A stretch of 29,803 nucleotides of DNA from UBA3537 sp045561735. GTDB taxonomy: Bacteria; Bacteroidota; Bacteroidia; Flavobacteriales; Flavobacteriaceae. The translations under genes and the position numbers were made by a program. Position 1 is the first letter of the stretch, and each line of letters begins with the position of its first letter. The notes under the pieces were generated by a model. It did not search any database. It was given only the letters and a program-made list of their open reading frames with translations, and was not told where the DNA came from. This document shows, piece by piece, positions 16,545 through 25,870 of the stretch. The DNA lies in NCBI GenBank assembly GCA_045561735.1, contig JBJKXC010000021.1, positions 1 to 29,803 of the forward strand, written 5' to 3'.

Positions 16545-19500
16545 TTGAAAATTATCAACTCTAAAATAGCTTTGAAACGTCCATTTTTTTTGGGAGTTTT
16601 GCTGACTTGCACATACTTTATTTGGGGACAACAGCCAACAGTGGTTAGAGACTCTACATCAACCACATTTTCGTTTAGAAACTTAGACATTTTAAATCCT
16701 AGCAGTATTGTTAGTAAATACACTTATGACCCTATAACTGACCGTTACTATTACACTTCTAAGATTGGGGAATATAACATTAATTACCCTGTTATTTTAA
16801 GCCCACAGGAATTCCAAAAACTTATACAAACTGAAAACTTAAAACTTTATTACAAAGAAAAAATTGACGCTTTTAACGGATTAAAAGACGGCGACGAATC
16901 TGCTAGGAAAAATTTAATTCCAGATTTTTATGTGAATAATAAATTCTTTAAATCAATTTTTGGAAGTAATATTATTTCTATTATACCCCAAGGCTCCGTA
17001 GAAATAGATTTAGGGGTGATGTATACCAAGCAAGAAAACCCTTCCTTTTCTCCGAGGAATCAAAGTAATTTTACTTTCGATTTTGACCAGCGAATAAGTC
17101 TAAGTCTTATTGGTAAAATTGGGACTCGACTCCAAGCAAATTTAAATTATGACACCGAATCAACCTTCGATTTTCAAAATATTTTTAAACTTGATTTTGA
17201 CCCCACAGTCGATGGCGGCGAAGATAATATTCTTCAGAAATTAGAAATTGGAAACATCAGTATGCCGCTAAACAGTTCCTTGATTACTGGGGCACAATCC
17301 TTATTTGGTGTCAAGACCGAACTTAAATTTGGAAAAACCCGTATTACAGGCGTTTTTTCTGAACAGAGGTCCGAAAGCCGTAACATTGTAGCACAAGGAG
17401 GTGGCACCCTTCAAGAATTTGATTTATTTGGTTTAGATTATGATGAAAATAGACACTTTTTCTTAGGCCATTATTTCAGAGAACATTATGATTTAGCGCT
17501 TGAAAATTATCCCTTTATAAATTCTCAAGTTCAGATTACCAGAATTGAGGTCTGGATTACCAATCGTACCAACCAAACGCAAAATATTAGAAATATCATA
17601 GCTTTACAAGATCTTGGAGAATCTTCAAGAATAGGGCTGACTGCCCCGCCTGCGGGTTTTGTAAATGTTGGACCGAGTGCTTATCCCGATAATACAAACA
17701 ATGCTTTTGACCCCACCAATATTGGAGGTTCAGGCTCTCAACTCACGGAGGCAATTAGAGACATTGCCACCGCGCAGTCTGGTTTTTTAGTCAACGTTGT
17801 CAATGAAGGCTTTGATTACGGTAAATTGGAAAATGCTAGGAAATTAAATCAGAATAGTGAGTATACTGTTAATACCCAATTGGGATATATTTCTCTAAAT
17901 CAGAGGCTTCAAAATGATGAGGTTTTGGCAGTGGCTTATCAATTTACAGTTGGTGGTCAGGTTTACCAAGTTGGAGAGTTTGCCAATGATGGGGTCAATG
18001 CAACTGAAATAAACATCAATATTAATAATGGTAATCAAATTGTAAACAATCAAAGTTTGATATTAAAAATGTTAAAAAGCCCAGTAACAAATGTCGATCA
18101 GCCTATTTGGGATTTGATGATGAAAAATATTTATAATACAGGTGCTTATCAACTATCGCAAGAAGATTTTAAATTGAATATTTTTTACAATGAAACCTCG
18201 TCTTTAAACTATATAACCCCAGTTAGTGGGACGCCTTTTCCGACACCCCTAGGAAATGCTGACCCCATAAATGAGACCCCATTAATTCGACTATTTAATT
18301 TTGACCGTTTAAACTTTAATAACGACCCTCAAAATAAAGGCGATGGCTTTTTTGACTTCGTTCCTCAAATCACTGTGGTTCCTGAAAACGGAAAGATTAT
18401 TTTTACTAAAATTGAACCCTTTGGAAGTTATTTATTTGAAACTTTACGTTTGGATCCATCTGAATCCTATGAATCTGATGAATCCATCCCTGGTAATTAC
18501 AATACTAACCAATCTAAATACGTATATAGATCTTTGTACAGTAGCACCAAAACAGCAGCACTTCAAGACAGTGAAAAAAATAAATTTCGAATTCGTGGCC
18601 GTTATAAATCAACAGGGGGCTCGGGAATTCCCATTGGTGCTTACAACGTCCCCAGGGGCTCTGTAAAAGTCACTGCAGGAGGCCGTGTTTTAGTTGAAGG
18701 GGTTGACTATACGGTCAATTATCAAATAGGAACGGTTCAGATTCTAGACCCTTCCTTACAAAGCTCCAATACACCTATCCAAGTTTCTGTTGAAAATAAT
18801 GCGGTTTTTGGACAGCAAACAAAGCGTTTTACAGGCTTTAATATTGAGCATCAGTTCAGTGAAAATTTTGTGTTGGGTGGAACGTTACTTAACTTAAATG
18901 AAAGACCAATCACACAAAAAGCAAATTACGGTACTGAGCCTATAAACAACACGATCTTTGGCTTGAACGGAAATTATTCCACTGAGGTGCCATTTCTTAC
19001 CCGAATGGCTAATAAATTGCCCAATATAGACACGGATGTGATCTCTAATTTGTCGGTTCGCGGGGAGTTTGCATATTTAAAGCCTGGTGCTCCCAAGGGA
19101 ACAGACTTTAATAGCGAAGTAACTTCTTATATTGACGACTTTGAAGGCACTCAAAATGGTATCAGTTTACTCAGTCCCCAGTCTTGGTTTTTGTCGAGTC
19201 GTCCTAAAGCCTTGGGCCGTATTTATAACCAAGGTAGTGAGGATGATAATGGATATCAAAATGGTTTTGACCGTGCTTTGTTAAATTGGTATACAGTTGA
19301 TCCTATTTTTTACAGTTCTCAACGTCCTGGTGAAATTACGGACAATGATGTTTCCAATTTATATACAAGGCGAATTTTTATTGATGAACTATTCCCTGAG
19401 TTGGATTTAGTCACCGGGCAATATTCTGTCATAAATTCTTTGGACTTAGTTTATAGGCCAACAGAACGTGGCCCATACAACTACCAATCTGGTGCTGAAG

Positions 19501-22500
19501 ACGGAGTCTTAGAAAATCCTTTAAGCAGTTGGGCAGGTATTTCGAGACAATTGACCTCCACTGACTTTGAACAGGCCAATGTGGAATATATAGAATTTTG
19601 GTTGATGGATCCTTTTCTAGACAATCCATCGAACAATGGGGGTAAACTTGTGTTAAACCTTGGGAATATTTCTGAAGATGTCATTAAGGACGGCACAAAA
19701 CAGTATGAAAATGGCCTTCCTGTTGATGGTGATATCAGTTTATTACCACAGACTTCCTGGGGCACTGTTAACCCTCAAAATCAATCTTTAATTTACGCAT
19801 TTTCTTCTCAAGGTCAAGAACGCAACAATCAAGACGTTGGCTTGGACGGTTATGATGATAGTGAAGAAGCCAGTTTGGATTCAAGATTCTCTGCTTTTTC
19901 AAATTTATCCGATCCAGCCAATGACAATTATGAATATTTTTTAAATACAACTGGGGATATTTTTGAGCGTTATAAATATTATAACGGCCTGGAAGGGAAT
20001 TCTCCAGATATCTTTACGGAAACCAACCGTGGCTCAACAAACCAGCCTGATGTTGAAGACATCAACAGAGACAATACCATGAATACCATTGATAGCTATT
20101 ACGAATATGAAATTGATATAAATACAGCCGCACTTAATAATGCCAACAATCCTCTAATCGTAGATCGAAAAACGGTTACGAACATCACCTTGCCTAATGG
20201 ATCTTCATCAGGAAATATCAATTGGTATCAGTTTAGGATTCCTCTTACAGCTCATACCAACGCCATTGGTGGGATTTCTGATTTTAGATCTATTCGATTT
20301 ACAAGGCTATATTTAAAGGATTTTACAGAAATGACTGTTTTTAGATTTGGTACTTTTGATCTGGTCAGAAGTGATTGGAGGCGTTTTCAGCAGTCTTTGG
20401 ATGAAGAGTCCGATGCTGCTACTTTATTAGAACCAACTGTTTTTAGCGTTGGTATTGTCGGAATCCAAGAGAACGATGGTAGCTATGTATCTCCCCCAAG
20501 TGTTCAGCGTGAGCAATTGAATAATAATAATACCATTGTCCGTCAAAATGAACAATCCCTAGTTCTTGATGTATGTGATTTGGAAAGAAGCGACTCGAGG
20601 GCTGTTTTCAAGAATATTAATGTGGACATGCGCCAGTACAAAAAGGTCAAAATGTTTATACATGCGGAGGACGGAGAGTCCAACAGTTTTCAACAAGGAG
20701 ATTTGGTTGCTTTTGTTCGAATGGGAAATGATTTTACTCAAAACTATTATCAAATGGAGCTCCCATTAAGAAAATCTTCTGGAGCTGTTGGGGCTTCAGA
20801 GTCCGAAGTCTGGCCAGCACTGAATGAGCTTAATATTTCCTTAGAATTGCTTGAGAAAATCAAGTCCTTAGGTATAAGTGAAGGGACTTTAAGTAACGAG
20901 GATCCTACTTTTTATAATGTTATTGATGGGGATTTACAGGAAACGCCTGTGAATGGTTTTTCACCCTTTTCATTAGGAGTTAATTCCTCTCAAGCCGAAA
21001 CCCCATATGAACAGCGGATTGCCATTAAGGGGAATCCGAATTTTGGAGACATTCGATCCTTGATGATTGGTGTTAAAAATATTGGGTCTAACGATTTGTG
21101 CGCTGAGGTTTGGTTTAATGAACTTCGAATTGCAGATATGGACAACGAGGGTGGTTGGGCCACCATTATGAGCATGGATTCAAACATTGCTGATTTTTTG
21201 AATGTTAATGCCAACATAAAACGCAGTACCACAGGATTTGGGAATTTAGATCAAGGTCCCAATGAGCGAAGCCGTGAAGACTTAAAACAATACGACGTTG
21301 TTGCCAACATGAATGTGGGACAATTATTGCCGAAAAAATGGGGCTTGCAAATACCATTCAATTATGGTCAGAGTGAGACATTGATTACGCCAGAATATGA
21401 CCAACAATACAAGGATTTAAAATTACAAAGTCGACTGGATGCTGCTGACAATAACGAGGACAGGGCGCGAATCCTGTCACAATCTGAAGATTACACTAAA
21501 CGACAAAGTATTAATCTGATTGGCGTAAAAAAGCAACGAACAGGCGACGCCATACCGAGACTCTATGATGTTGAAAATTTTACATTTAATTATTCTTACA
21601 ACGAAACACAACACCGCGATTTTGAGATTAAAAACGCTTTAGATCAAAATGTGCGGGTTGGTGCCAATTACAGTCACAGTTTCCAACCACTAAATTTTGA
21701 GCCTTTCAAGAAAAATGATTCTCTTTTTAAGGGGCGATATTGGAAAATTTTAAAAGAATTTAATTTAAATTTATTGCCTACAAGTTTGACAATCAATTCA
21801 GATATCAATAGACAATTCAATAGTCAAAAATTTAGAGATGCCGATTTGGGTGCTAATAACCTTGTGATTGATGAATTGATTCGAAGAAATTACACCTTTG
21901 ACCTTCAGTACACCGTAAATTACCAGTTAAGTAATGCGTTGAGTCTAAATTTCACATCATCAAACAACCATATTGTACGAAATTACTTTATCAACAATGA
22001 TTTGAATGGAGATCAAGATCCGGAATTAGATATATGGAATCGTTTTTTCGATTTTGGAGACCCTAACCGCCACACCCAACAGCTAGGAATTAACTATGCA
22101 TTGCCAATTAACAAGATTCCTACTTTTGATTTTATTACTGCTAATTATTCTTATACAGGGGATTTTCAATGGAACAAAGGCTCCGATCTTTTTGGGCAAC
22201 TCAATGTTAATGGCCAAACCCATAATTTAGGGAACTCTATTTCTAATGCCAACCAGCACAACTTTAATAGTTCTTTTGACATGCGAAAACTGTACCGCTA
22301 CTTAGGTATAAAAAAATCGAGATCAAAGCAATCTTCTAGATCTGGATTAAATACAAGCAATAATAAAACTCAAAGACGAAATTCTAAAACGAAATTTAAA
22401 ATAAAAAATATCTGGACTGGTTTACTTACGAGTATCAACAGGATGCAACTAAATTATGCTGAAAACAACAGTTCGTTTTTACCAGGGTATTTACCTACAC

Positions 22501-23792
22501 CTGGAGCTATAGGTACGATACAACCAACTTTGGGATACACTCTTGGGAGCCAAAGAGATGTCCGTTATATCGCTGCTCAAAATGGCTGGCTTACAACCTT
22601 TGATCAGTTCAATCAGCAATACACAGAGGCACATAATGAAAACTTGGATTATGCCATTAATACAGAGCTTATCCAAGATTTAAAAATCGATTTTACGGGT
22701 GGTAAAACGTATGCTACGAACTTTACCGAAAACTTTAACACCATTGACACCAATGGGGATGGATTAAGTAACAGTTACAATTCGCTTATCCAGAACACTT
22801 TTGGTAATTTTAATATTTCCACTTCACTTATCCGTACTGCATTTAGTAAAAGTGATGAAATCAATTCGGCTGCATTTGAAGATTTTAAAAGCAACCGTTT
22901 GATAATTGCAAAGCGATTAGCAGATAATTTTTATGGACCTTCTGCTTACGCCAATGACAATGATGGATACCCATTAGGATTTGGGAAAAATAGCCAGGCC
23001 GTTCTACTTCCAGCATTTTTATCGGCTTACACAGGTAAAGGAGCAAATCAAGTCAGCCTCAGCGCCTTTAGAAACATACCGATTCCCAACTGGACTTTAA
23101 AATACACGGGATTAATGAGAAATAAATGGTTTAAAAAGAATTTTAGACGTTTTTCAATAACCCATGGATACAGGGCTTCCTATACCATCAATCAATTTAG
23201 GACGAACTTGGACTATAAAGCTGCAGACAATTCCTTAGATTATGCATCTCAAGATCCCAATGTACTAGACCAATCGGGAAATTATAAAGCCCAAACTTTG
23301 TTTAGTAACGTCAACTTAGTAGAACAGTTTAGCCCACTTATTAAGTTAGATTTTGAAATGAAAAATTCTATTAAATTTTCTGGAGAAATAAAAAAAGATA
23401 GAAGCTTATCTATCAGTTTTGATAACAATTTATTGACTGAGATTCAAGGTTATGAGTACATTCTTGGTATCGGGTATCGCATCAAAGATTTAAGAATACG
23501 ATCAAAACTTGCAGGGCCTCGAAAAATTGTAAAAAGTGACTTGAACATGAAAGCAGATATTTCTGTGAGAAACAACAAAACTATTATACGCTATTTAGAT
23601 TTAGATAACAATCAAATCAGTGCAGGTCAAACCATTTGGAGCATAAAGTATGCTGCTGACTATGCTTTTAGCAATAATTTGACCGCGATTTTTTACTTTG
23701 ATTATGCTTTTTCTGAATATGCTATATCGACTGCTTTTCCGCAAACAACAATACGCTCAGGATTTACCTTGCGGTACAATTTTGGAAACTAA
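16545..23792 (+). CDS. sprA: SprA, giant outer-membrane translocon of the type IX secretion system
   Basis: Known SprA (Sov in Porphyromonas) is a 36-strand outer-membrane barrel through which type IX substrates leave the cell; in gliding flavobacteria it also secretes adhesins. The 2415-aa length matches the family. A signal peptide lies at about 1-28 (hydrophobic FFLGVLLTCTYFIWG). The rest alternates Asn/Asp-rich loops with amphipathic strands and ends in LRYNFGN, as expected for a barrel-terminal strand. The frame begins with TTG at 16545, 3 bases after ruvA, and no ATG or GTG exists between there and the signal peptide. A second in-frame TTG at 16569 would still leave a signal sequence. 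gcvH follows after 17 bases. The whole frame is open, so the gene appears intact. Confidence 0.95.
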   Translation: MKIINSKIALKRPFFLGVLLTCTYFIWGQQPTVVRDSTSTTFSFRNLDILNPSSIVSKYTYDPITDRYYYTSKIGEYNINYPVILSPQEFQKLIQTENLKLYYKEKIDAFNGLKDGDESARKNLIPDFYVNNKFFKSIFGSNIISIIPQGSVEIDLGVMYTKQENPSFSPRNQSNFTFDFDQRISLSLIGKIGTRLQANLNYDTESTFDFQNIFKLDFDPTVDGGEDNILQKLEIGNISMPLNSSLITGAQSLFGVKTELKFGKTRITGVFSEQRSESRNIVAQGGGTLQEFDLFGLDYDENRHFFLGHYFREHYDLALENYPFINSQVQITRIEVWITNRTNQTQNIRNIIALQDLGESSRIGLTAPPAGFVNVGPSAYPDNTNNAFDPTNIGGSGSQLTEAIRDIATAQSGFLVNVVNEGFDYGKLENARKLNQNSEYTVNTQLGYISLNQRLQNDEVLAVAYQFTVGGQVYQVGEFANDGVNATEINININNGNQIVNNQSLILKMLKSPVTNVDQPIWDLMMKNIYNTGAYQLSQEDFKLNIFYNETSSLNYITPVSGTPFPTPLGNADPINETPLIRLFNFDRLNFNNDPQNKGDGFFDFVPQITVVPENGKIIFTKIEPFGSYLFETLRLDPSESYESDESIPGNYNTNQSKYVYRSLYSSTKTAALQDSEKNKFRIRGRYKSTGGSGIPIGAYNVPRGSVKVTAGGRVLVEGVDYTVNYQIGTVQILDPSLQSSNTPIQVSVENNAVFGQQTKRFTGFNIEHQFSENFVLGGTLLNLNERPITQKANYGTEPINNTIFGLNGNYSTEVPFLTRMANKLPNIDTDVISNLSVRGEFAYLKPGAPKGTDFNSEVTSYIDDFEGTQNGISLLSPQSWFLSSRPKALGRIYNQGSEDDNGYQNGFDRALLNWYTVDPIFYSSQRPGEITDNDVSNLYTRRIFIDELFPELDLVTGQYSVINSLDLVYRPTERGPYNYQSGAEDGVLENPLSSWAGISRQLTSTDFEQANVEYIEFWLMDPFLDNPSNNGGKLVLNLGNISEDVIKDGTKQYENGLPVDGDISLLPQTSWGTVNPQNQSLIYAFSSQGQERNNQDVGLDGYDDSEEASLDSRFSAFSNLSDPANDNYEYFLNTTGDIFERYKYYNGLEGNSPDIFTETNRGSTNQPDVEDINRDNTMNTIDSYYEYEIDINTAALNNANNPLIVDRKTVTNITLPNGSSSGNINWYQFRIPLTAHTNAIGGISDFRSIRFTRLYLKDFTEMTVFRFGTFDLVRSDWRRFQQSLDEESDAATLLEPTVFSVGIVGIQENDGSYVSPPSVQREQLNNNNTIVRQNEQSLVLDVCDLERSDSRAVFKNINVDMRQYKKVKMFIHAEDGESNSFQQGDLVAFVRMGNDFTQNYYQMELPLRKSSGAVGASESEVWPALNELNISLELLEKIKSLGISEGTLSNEDPTFYNVIDGDLQETPVNGFSPFSLGVNSSQAETPYEQRIAIKGNPNFGDIRSLMIGVKNIGSNDLCAEVWFNELRIADMDNEGGWATIMSMDSNIADFLNVNANIKRSTTGFGNLDQGPNERSREDLKQYDVVANMNVGQLLPKKWGLQIPFNYGQSETLITPEYDQQYKDLKLQSRLDAADNNEDRARILSQSEDYTKRQSINLIGVKKQRTGDAIPRLYDVENFTFNYSYNETQHRDFEIKNALDQNVRVGANYSHSFQPLNFEPFKKNDSLFKGRYWKILKEFNLNLLPTSLTINSDINRQFNSQKFRDADLGANNLVIDELIRRNYTFDLQYTVNYQLSNALSLNFTSSNNHIVRNYFINNDLNGDQDPELDIWNRFFDFGDPNRHTQQLGINYALPINKIPTFDFITANYSYTGDFQWNKGSDLFGQLNVNGQTHNLGNSISNANQHNFNSSFDMRKLYRYLGIKKSRSKQSSRSGLNTSNNKTQRRNSKTKFKIKNIWTGLLTSINRMQLNYAENNSSFLPGYLPTPGAIGTIQPTLGYTLGSQRDVRYIAAQNGWLTTFDQFNQQYTEAHNENLDYAINTELIQDLKIDFTGGKTYATNFTENFNTIDTNGDGLSNSYNSLIQNTFGNFNISTSLIRTAFSKSDEINSAAFEDFKSNRLIIAKRLADNFYGPSAYANDNDGYPLGFGKNSQAVLLPAFLSAYTGKGANQVSLSAFRNIPIPNWTLKYTGLMRNKWFKKNFRRFSITHGYRASYTINQFRTNLDYKAADNSLDYASQDPNVLDQSGNYKAQTLFSNVNLVEQFSPLIKLDFEMKNSIKFSGEIKKDRSLSISFDNNLLTEIQGYEYILGIGYRIKDLRIRSKLAGPRKIVKSDLNMKADISVRNNKTIIRYLDLDNNQISAGQTIWSIKYAADYAFSNNLTAIFYFDYAFSEYAISTAFPQTTIRSGFTLRYNFGN

Positions 23793-23809
23793 TTTTAAAT
23801 ACAAAAAAA

Positions 23810-24190
23810 ATGAATATACCAGAAGAATTAAAATATACAAAAGACCACGAATGGATTCGTAATGATGGCGAAATGCTTACAATTGGCATTACAGACTTTG
23901 CTCAAAGAGAATTGGGTGATATTGTTTATGTAGAAGTCGATACATTAAACGAAACCCTTGAAGCAGAATCAGTTTTTGGAACGGTTGAGGCAGTTAAAAC
24001 AGTATCGGATATGTTCCTACCAGTGTCTGGAGAAATTATTGAATTCAACGAGGCGCTTGAAGATGCTCCAGAGCAAGTCAATGATGATCCCTATGGCGAA
24101 GGATGGATGGTTAAAGTCAGGTGTGAGGATTTATCAGAAATCGAAAATCTTTTAGATGCTTCAGAATATAAGACTTTAATTGGTGGCTAA
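23810..24190 (+). CDS. gcvH: Glycine cleavage system H protein
   Basis: Lipoyl carrier of the glycine cleavage system, shuttling the aminomethyl group between the P, T and L proteins; cytoplasmic. Length 126 aa is normal. The lipoylated lysine is Lys63 within the conserved ESVFGTVEAVKTVSDM segment. The other gcv genes are not in the window. Its last 11 bases overlap the first possible start of the VanZ-like gene. The position right after sprA is a neighbourhood feature, not a functional link. Confidence 0.96.
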   Translation: MNIPEELKYTKDHEWIRNDGEMLTIGITDFAQRELGDIVYVEVDTLNETLEAESVFGTVEAVKTVSDMFLPVSGEIIEFNEALEDAPEQVNDDPYGEGWMVKVRCEDLSEIENLLDASEYKTLIGG

Positions 24191-24566
24191 AAAGCTAATA
24201 TTAACAGCAGTAGTAATTTGTTATATGTTATTAATAATTGTTGGGAGCATTTCAAATTTAATAGACGTTCCATGGCAAAACATAGAATTACAAGATAAAA
24301 TCATACATTTTGTAGCCTATGCGCTGCTATGTTTTCTATTATTTCTAATGATAGAAAGTTATAAACTAAGAAATAATTTAAAATATAGCATTTTAGTTTC
24401 TATTGTCTTTGGCGCGGCAATTGAATTTTTGCAATTAAATCTTACGTCTTACAGATCGTTTGAAATTTTTGATATCATAGCAAATGTTACAGGAATTTTG
24501 ATTATGGCCAAAGTGATTGCCTTAAATAAAACGCTGATTGTTAAAAAACTAGAAACATTTATGTAG
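24180..24566 (+). CDS. VanZ-like family small membrane protein
   Basis: Four-helix membrane protein of 128 aa in the VanZ-like family. Family marks include DKIIHFVAYALLC at about residues 39-51, GAAIEFLQ near 78-85 and FDIIANVTG near 97-105. VanZ-like proteins are linked to teicoplanin resistance in one case but are mostly uncharacterised, so no function is assigned. There is no ATG: the start is TTG at 24180 or, as likely, GTG at 24183. Both overlap the end of gcvH, so translation is probably coupled to it. Confidence 0.8.
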   Translation: MVAKKLILTAVVICYMLLIIVGSISNLIDVPWQNIELQDKIIHFVAYALLCFLLFLMIESYKLRNNLKYSILVSIVFGAAIEFLQLNLTSYRSFEIFDIIANVTGILIMAKVIALNKTLIVKKLETFM

Positions 24567-24609
24567 TTCTATAAATTTTATTTAATTTAACCCCGCAGAA
24601 AAATATCCA

Positions 24610-25326
24610 ATGGAATCAAAGAAAAACCCAAAATCAGATGTTAGTAGAAATGGATCTATCTATTTTGCTTTAGGTTTGGCATTGATGTTATTTTTAACAT
24701 ATTCTACGCTGAACTGGAAAACCTATGATAAATCGGATATCGATATTGGTAAGTTAAATCTTGACAATGAATTGGAAGAAGAGATTCCCATCATTGAGCA
24801 AGTGATCCCACCACCACCACCACCACCACCTCCAGCGGCTCCAGAAGTAATTGAAGTCGTTGAAGACGAAGAAGAAGTTGAAGAAACTGTCATTGAATCA
24901 ACAGAAACTGATCAAGATGAAGAGATAGAGGTTGAAGAAATTGAAGTCGAAGAGTTTGTTGAAGATGTTGAAGTGCCATTTGCAGTCATTGAAAACGTAC
25001 CGGAATATCCAGGATGTGAGCGCGGTTCTAATGCCGAAAAAAGAAAGTGCATGTCGGATAAAATTGCCAAATTTGTTCAACGCAAGTTCAATACCGATTT
25101 GGCTGGAGATTTAGGTTTATCTGGAAGACAACGGATCAGTGTGATCTTTAAAATTGACAAAAACGGAAATGTAGTAGGTGTGCGTTCAAGAGCACCACAC
25201 CCCAGATTGGAAAAAGAGGCGGCCCGCGTGATTAATATGTTGCCAAAGATGAAGCCTGGACGGCAAAGGGGTAAGCCGGTAATTGTACCTTATTCCTTGC
25301 CTATTACTTTCCAAGTTCAAGATTAA
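24610..25326 (+). CDS. TonB-like energy transducer
   Basis: TonB-family protein, 238 aa, that would link inner-membrane ExbB/ExbD proton flow to outer-membrane receptors. A single N-terminal membrane helix lies at about 15-33. A periplasmic spacer with nine consecutive prolines (67-75) follows, then a strongly acidic stretch rich in Glu, Val and Asp (about 78-121). The C-terminal TonB domain occupies about 125-238, with FKIDKNGNVVGVRSR and a final PITFQVQD. Cys136 and Cys147 precede the domain and may form a disulfide. It lies 43 bases after the VanZ-like gene and is followed by a bidirectional terminator. Which receptors it serves cannot be told. Confidence 0.9.
   Translation: MESKKNPKSDVSRNGSIYFALGLALMLFLTYSTLNWKTYDKSDIDIGKLNLDNELEEEIPIIEQVIPPPPPPPPPAAPEVIEVVEDEEEVEETVIESTETDQDEEIEVEEIEVEEFVEDVEVPFAVIENVPEYPGCERGSNAEKRKCMSDKIAKFVQRKFNTDLAGDLGLSGRQRISVIFKIDKNGNVVGVRSRAPHPRLEKEAARVINMLPKMKPGRQRGKPVIVPYSLPITFQVQD
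24808..24828 (+). repeat. (CCA)7 trinucleotide repeat inside the TonB-like gene
   Basis: Seven uninterrupted CCA codons, followed by CCT and CCA, encode the run of nine prolines. Repeat-length changes would keep the frame and only change spacer length. Confidence 0.95.
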
Positions 25327-25348
25327 TTTTAAAAAAACGTTTGATTTA

Positions 25349-25379
25349 AAAACATCCCCTAATTACGGGATGTTTTATT
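25349..25379. terminator. Bidirectional terminator between converging genes
   Basis: A 10-bp perfect stem (AAAACATCCC with GGGATGTTTT) encloses an 8-base loop, with A-runs left and T-runs right. It lies between the plus-strand TonB-like gene and the minus-strand protease, and overlaps the stop codon of the latter (25375-25377), so it can serve both. Confidence 0.85.
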
Positions 25380-25821
25380 TTAAATATAGATAGTTTTTGT
25401 CGTAATCAATTACTGCCTTTCCCTTTTTTAACACATCGGCTCCAATGATGCCATCTACTTCTGCTAAATCAGCCGATTTGAAAGCCCTATTAATGGGGTT
25501 TAAATCTATACAAGCGATGTTGCATGTTTCAAACACCCATTGGCCGATACGCAGTTTGTTATTTTTAGAAATCTTTGTTTGTATTTCTTCTGGTCCAGCC
25601 CCATACGCCTTTATTTTTTGAGGTTCAATATCAAGCTTAAATTTTTCAATCGCAGTTTGAGCAACAAAAGTTGTGGAGGCACCGGTATCTAAAATAAACC
25701 AACCTTTTGTGTTGTTTATTTTAGCGACAATTTTATAGTGATCACTAGAAATCAGATGCAATTTAATTTTGTAGAAATCCTTTTGATTTAAAAACTCTTT
25801 TAATGAAGTACTTTTTTTCAA
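25375..25821 (-). CDS. Retropepsin-like aspartic protease family protein
   Basis: Protein of 148 aa with one copy of the retropepsin/clan AA signature: WFILDTGASTTFV (Asp45-Thr-Gly) and, near the C-terminus, DGIIGADVL. Retropepsin-like proteases act as homodimers, each chain giving one catalytic Asp. No signal peptide or membrane helix is seen, so a cytoplasmic location is likely. Substrates are not known and proteolysis has not been shown for most bacterial members. It is the only clear minus-strand gene, read towards tonB and divergent from tatD, with a -7 box 16 bases before its ATG. Confidence 0.82.
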   Translation of the reverse strand: MKKSTSLKEFLNQKDFYKIKLHLISSDHYKIVAKINNTKGWFILDTGASTTFVAQTAIEKFKLDIEPQKIKAYGAGPEEIQTKISKNNKLRIGQWVFETCNIACIDLNPINRAFKSADLAEVDGIIGADVLKKGKAVIDYDKNYLYLK

Positions 25822-25832
25822 GGCTTATTATT

Positions 25833-25866
25833 TTTGACAAAGATAGCATTCAAAATAGTATTTTTG
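25833..25866 (+). promoter_or_regulatory. Putative promoter of tatD with -33 and -7 elements
   Basis: TTTG at 25833-25836 and TATTTTTG at 25859-25866 are 22 bases apart, within the spacing reported for Bacteroidota promoters. The -7 box ends 4 bases before the GTG start of tatD, which predicts a leaderless or nearly leaderless transcript. Confidence 0.5.
25838..25845 (-). promoter_or_regulatory. Putative -7 box for the minus-strand protease gene
   Basis: On the minus strand the sequence reads TATCTTTG, matching TAnnTTTG, 16 bases before the ATG. It lies immediately beside the TTTG -33 element proposed for tatD, so the two divergent promoters interleave. Confidence 0.45.
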
Positions 25867-25870
25867 TAGC

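Noticed and set aside
24630..25326. A direct functional link of the TonB-like gene to type IX secretion because of nearness to sprA
   Set aside because: Type IX secretion is known to be powered by GldL/GldM; adjacency alone, with gcvH and a VanZ-like gene between, does not support a link.
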